NCBI GenBank assembly: GCA_043775075.1
Contig: JAYVSS010000196.1
Coordinates: forward strand, 1 to 6,979
Direction of reading: 5' to 3'
Source: JANLQX01 sp043775075
GTDB taxonomy: Bacteria; Actinomycetota; Acidimicrobiia; Acidimicrobiales; JANYDT01
Length of the DNA stretch: 6,979 nt
Positions 6,059 through 6,979 of this stretch are shown piece after piece (within the stretch, counting starts at the first letter, position 1; each line of letters begins with the position of its first letter). The notes beneath the pieces are model-generated. The model saw only the letters and a list, made by a program, of their open reading frames with translations. It had not been told where the DNA came from and made no database searches. The translations under genes were made by a program, and so were the position numbers.

Positions 6059-6928
6059 ATGACAAATCGGGTCTCGGCGCTTCCGGTGCATTTGCTGTCG
6101 TTGTCGAACGCATTTGCGGGCTGTGGGATCTCCATCGACGGGGCCGGGCGTCGTCTCGGGACCGGACGAGCCGATCCCTACGCCGACCTGGCCAACGGCG
6201 TATCCAGGGCCGCTCGGGCGGTGGGTGAATCGGTGTTCCATGTCGCCAGTGCGCTTCGCTCGGCCGATGCCCCCGGCGATCTGGCGCTCCCCGTTCCGCT
6301 GTCTTCCGACGCAGCGACTCGGCGCGACTATCCGTGGCCCGACCAACTCACCGGCCGCCCGGCGACGTCGGGTGAGTCGATCAACGAGGTGTTGCGGGTG
6401 GCGGCGAGCCAGATCGGGGTTCGGGAGAAACGGACAAACCGCACCGAGTACGGCCAGTGGTGGGGCGCCGATGGCGTCTCTTGGTGCGCCGAGTTCGTTT
6501 CCTGGACCTTTGCCCAGGCCGGCCACACGCTCCCGATCAACTACTCGGTGGCTCGGGGAGGGTCGGGATTCGCCTATTGCCAATACGGGCGAGATGACGC
6601 GTTCAAACGGGGTGAACTGTACTCGCGGGCGCGTCCCGGCGACATCTTCTTTCACTTTAACCGGGGAGACTCTGGACCAGGCCACACAGGAATAGTCGTC
6701 GATGTGCTGCCCGACGGGCGTCTGGTGACCATCGAAGGGAACGCCAGCACCGGAAGCGGGCGTGATGGCGGAGGCGTCGTCCTGCAGACTCGCCCTACCA
6801 AATACGCAAGTGCGCTTACGTTTTGGCGAGCTCTCCCACCTGCTGCCGACGACGACCGCGGGGCGGAGGATCTGGCGTCGACGCCGAGCAACCTCCGCCG
6901 ACTATCGAGGCGCACGACGAAGCAGTAA
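6059..6928 (+). CDS. CHAP-domain cell-wall amidase with an EspC/WXG100-like N-terminal region
   Basis: A 289-residue protein. The C-terminal half (about 106-258) is a CHAP (NlpC/P60-like Cys-His hydrolase) domain: catalytic Cys in VSWCAEFVSWTF (C143), His in GPGHTGIVVDV (H209), third polar residue in VTIEGNAS (E226 or N228), and the RPGDIFFHF strand (about 192-200) before the His. Such domains cleave peptidoglycan amide bonds, as amidases or D,L-endopeptidases. Residues 1-72 look like two helices separated by a Gly-rich turn, ending VSRAARAVGESVFHVASALRSAD; this resembles EspC-type ESX/type VII secretion modules, without a WXG motif. Residues about 73-105 are a Pro/Ser-rich linker and 261-289 a charged tail. 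An in-frame TGA at 6035-6037 makes ATG 6059 the first start. An alternative reading is a weak lipoprotein signal with FAGC at 19-22, but the preceding segment is poorly hydrophobic. Unrelated in function to the nuo genes. Confidence 0.85.
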   Translation: MTNRVSALPVHLLSLSNAFAGCGISIDGAGRRLGTGRADPYADLANGVSRAARAVGESVFHVASALRSADAPGDLALPVPLSSDAATRRDYPWPDQLTGRPATSGESINEVLRVAASQIGVREKRTNRTEYGQWWGADGVSWCAEFVSWTFAQAGHTLPINYSVARGGSGFAYCQYGRDDAFKRGELYSRARPGDIFFHFNRGDSGPGHTGIVVDVLPDGRLVTIEGNASTGSGRDGGGVVLQTRPTKYASALTFWRALPPAADDDRGAEDLASTPSNLRRLSRRTTKQ

Positions 6929-6948
6929 CGGGGCCCAGCTTCGCCCCG
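6929..6948. terminator. GC hairpin after the CHAP gene
   Basis: CGGGGC (6929-6934), immediately after the TAA, pairs perfectly with GCCCCG (6943-6948) around an 8-nt loop. No T-tract follows, but actinobacterial terminators often lack one. The remaining bases to 6979 contain the 8-bp palindrome GGCGCGCC (6958-6965) and no recognisable gene. Confidence 0.35.
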
Positions 6949-6979
6949 ATCGCGCCAGGCGCGCCAGACTGCTACGCCA

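Noticed and set aside
6022..6228. Alternative plus-strand frame from ATG 6022 overlapping the CHAP N-terminus
   Set aside because: The product turns into an Arg/Ser/Gly-rich string typical of a wrong frame of GC-rich coding DNA, while the overlapping CHAP frame has a coherent helical region and domain.
6929..6979. Possible start of a tRNA on the minus strand at the window end
   Set aside because: The reverse complement has a vaguely D-arm-like stretch but no anticodon arm or T-arm that pairs; the GC hairpin explains the structure seen.

Overview
The window is high-GC DNA with every recognisable gene on the + strand. It carries part of a proton-pumping NADH:quinone oxidoreductase (respiratory complex I, NDH-1) locus, followed by a gene for a CHAP-family cell-wall amidase. 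An actinobacterium is suggested by the GC-rich third positions, the NuoL/M/N protein style, SD-less ATG starts placed just behind TANNNT-type -10 hexamers, and the EspC-like N-terminus of the CHAP protein. The class Acidimicrobiia is a reasonable guess, but this rests on family resemblance recalled from memory and not on a search.

Layout: (1) 1-1559, 3' part of nuoL, cut by the window edge; (2) 1556-3205, nuoM; (3) 3202-4761, nuoN. These three antiporter-like membrane subunits are joined by 4-nt stop/start overlaps. (4) 4762-4808, a 47-bp gap with a plausible leaderless promoter; (5) 4809-5174, nuoA; (6) 5142-5278, a 53-bp tandem repeat spanning the nuoA/nuoB junction; (7) 5271-5786, nuoB; (8) 5787-6058, a repeat- and palindrome-rich intergenic region; (9) 6059-6928, a CHAP-domain protein; (10) 6929-6979, a short tail with a GC hairpin.

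Function: NuoL, M and N form the distal proton-translocating part of the membrane arm. NuoA is the small membrane subunit near the quinone cavity. NuoB carries cluster N2, the last iron-sulfur cluster before quinone. The order L-M-N-A-B differs from the textbook nuoA-to-nuoN order and no nuoC follows nuoB, so the locus is permuted, split or one of two complex I clusters.

The most unusual structure is the nuoA/nuoB junction. Two identical 53-bp units plus a 31-bp partial third copy place the end of nuoA, a Shine-Dalgarno AAGGGAG and a GTG start three times in a row. This creates two 20-codon micro-ORFs chained between nuoA and nuoB by 10-nt stop/start overlaps, stepping through all three reading frames.
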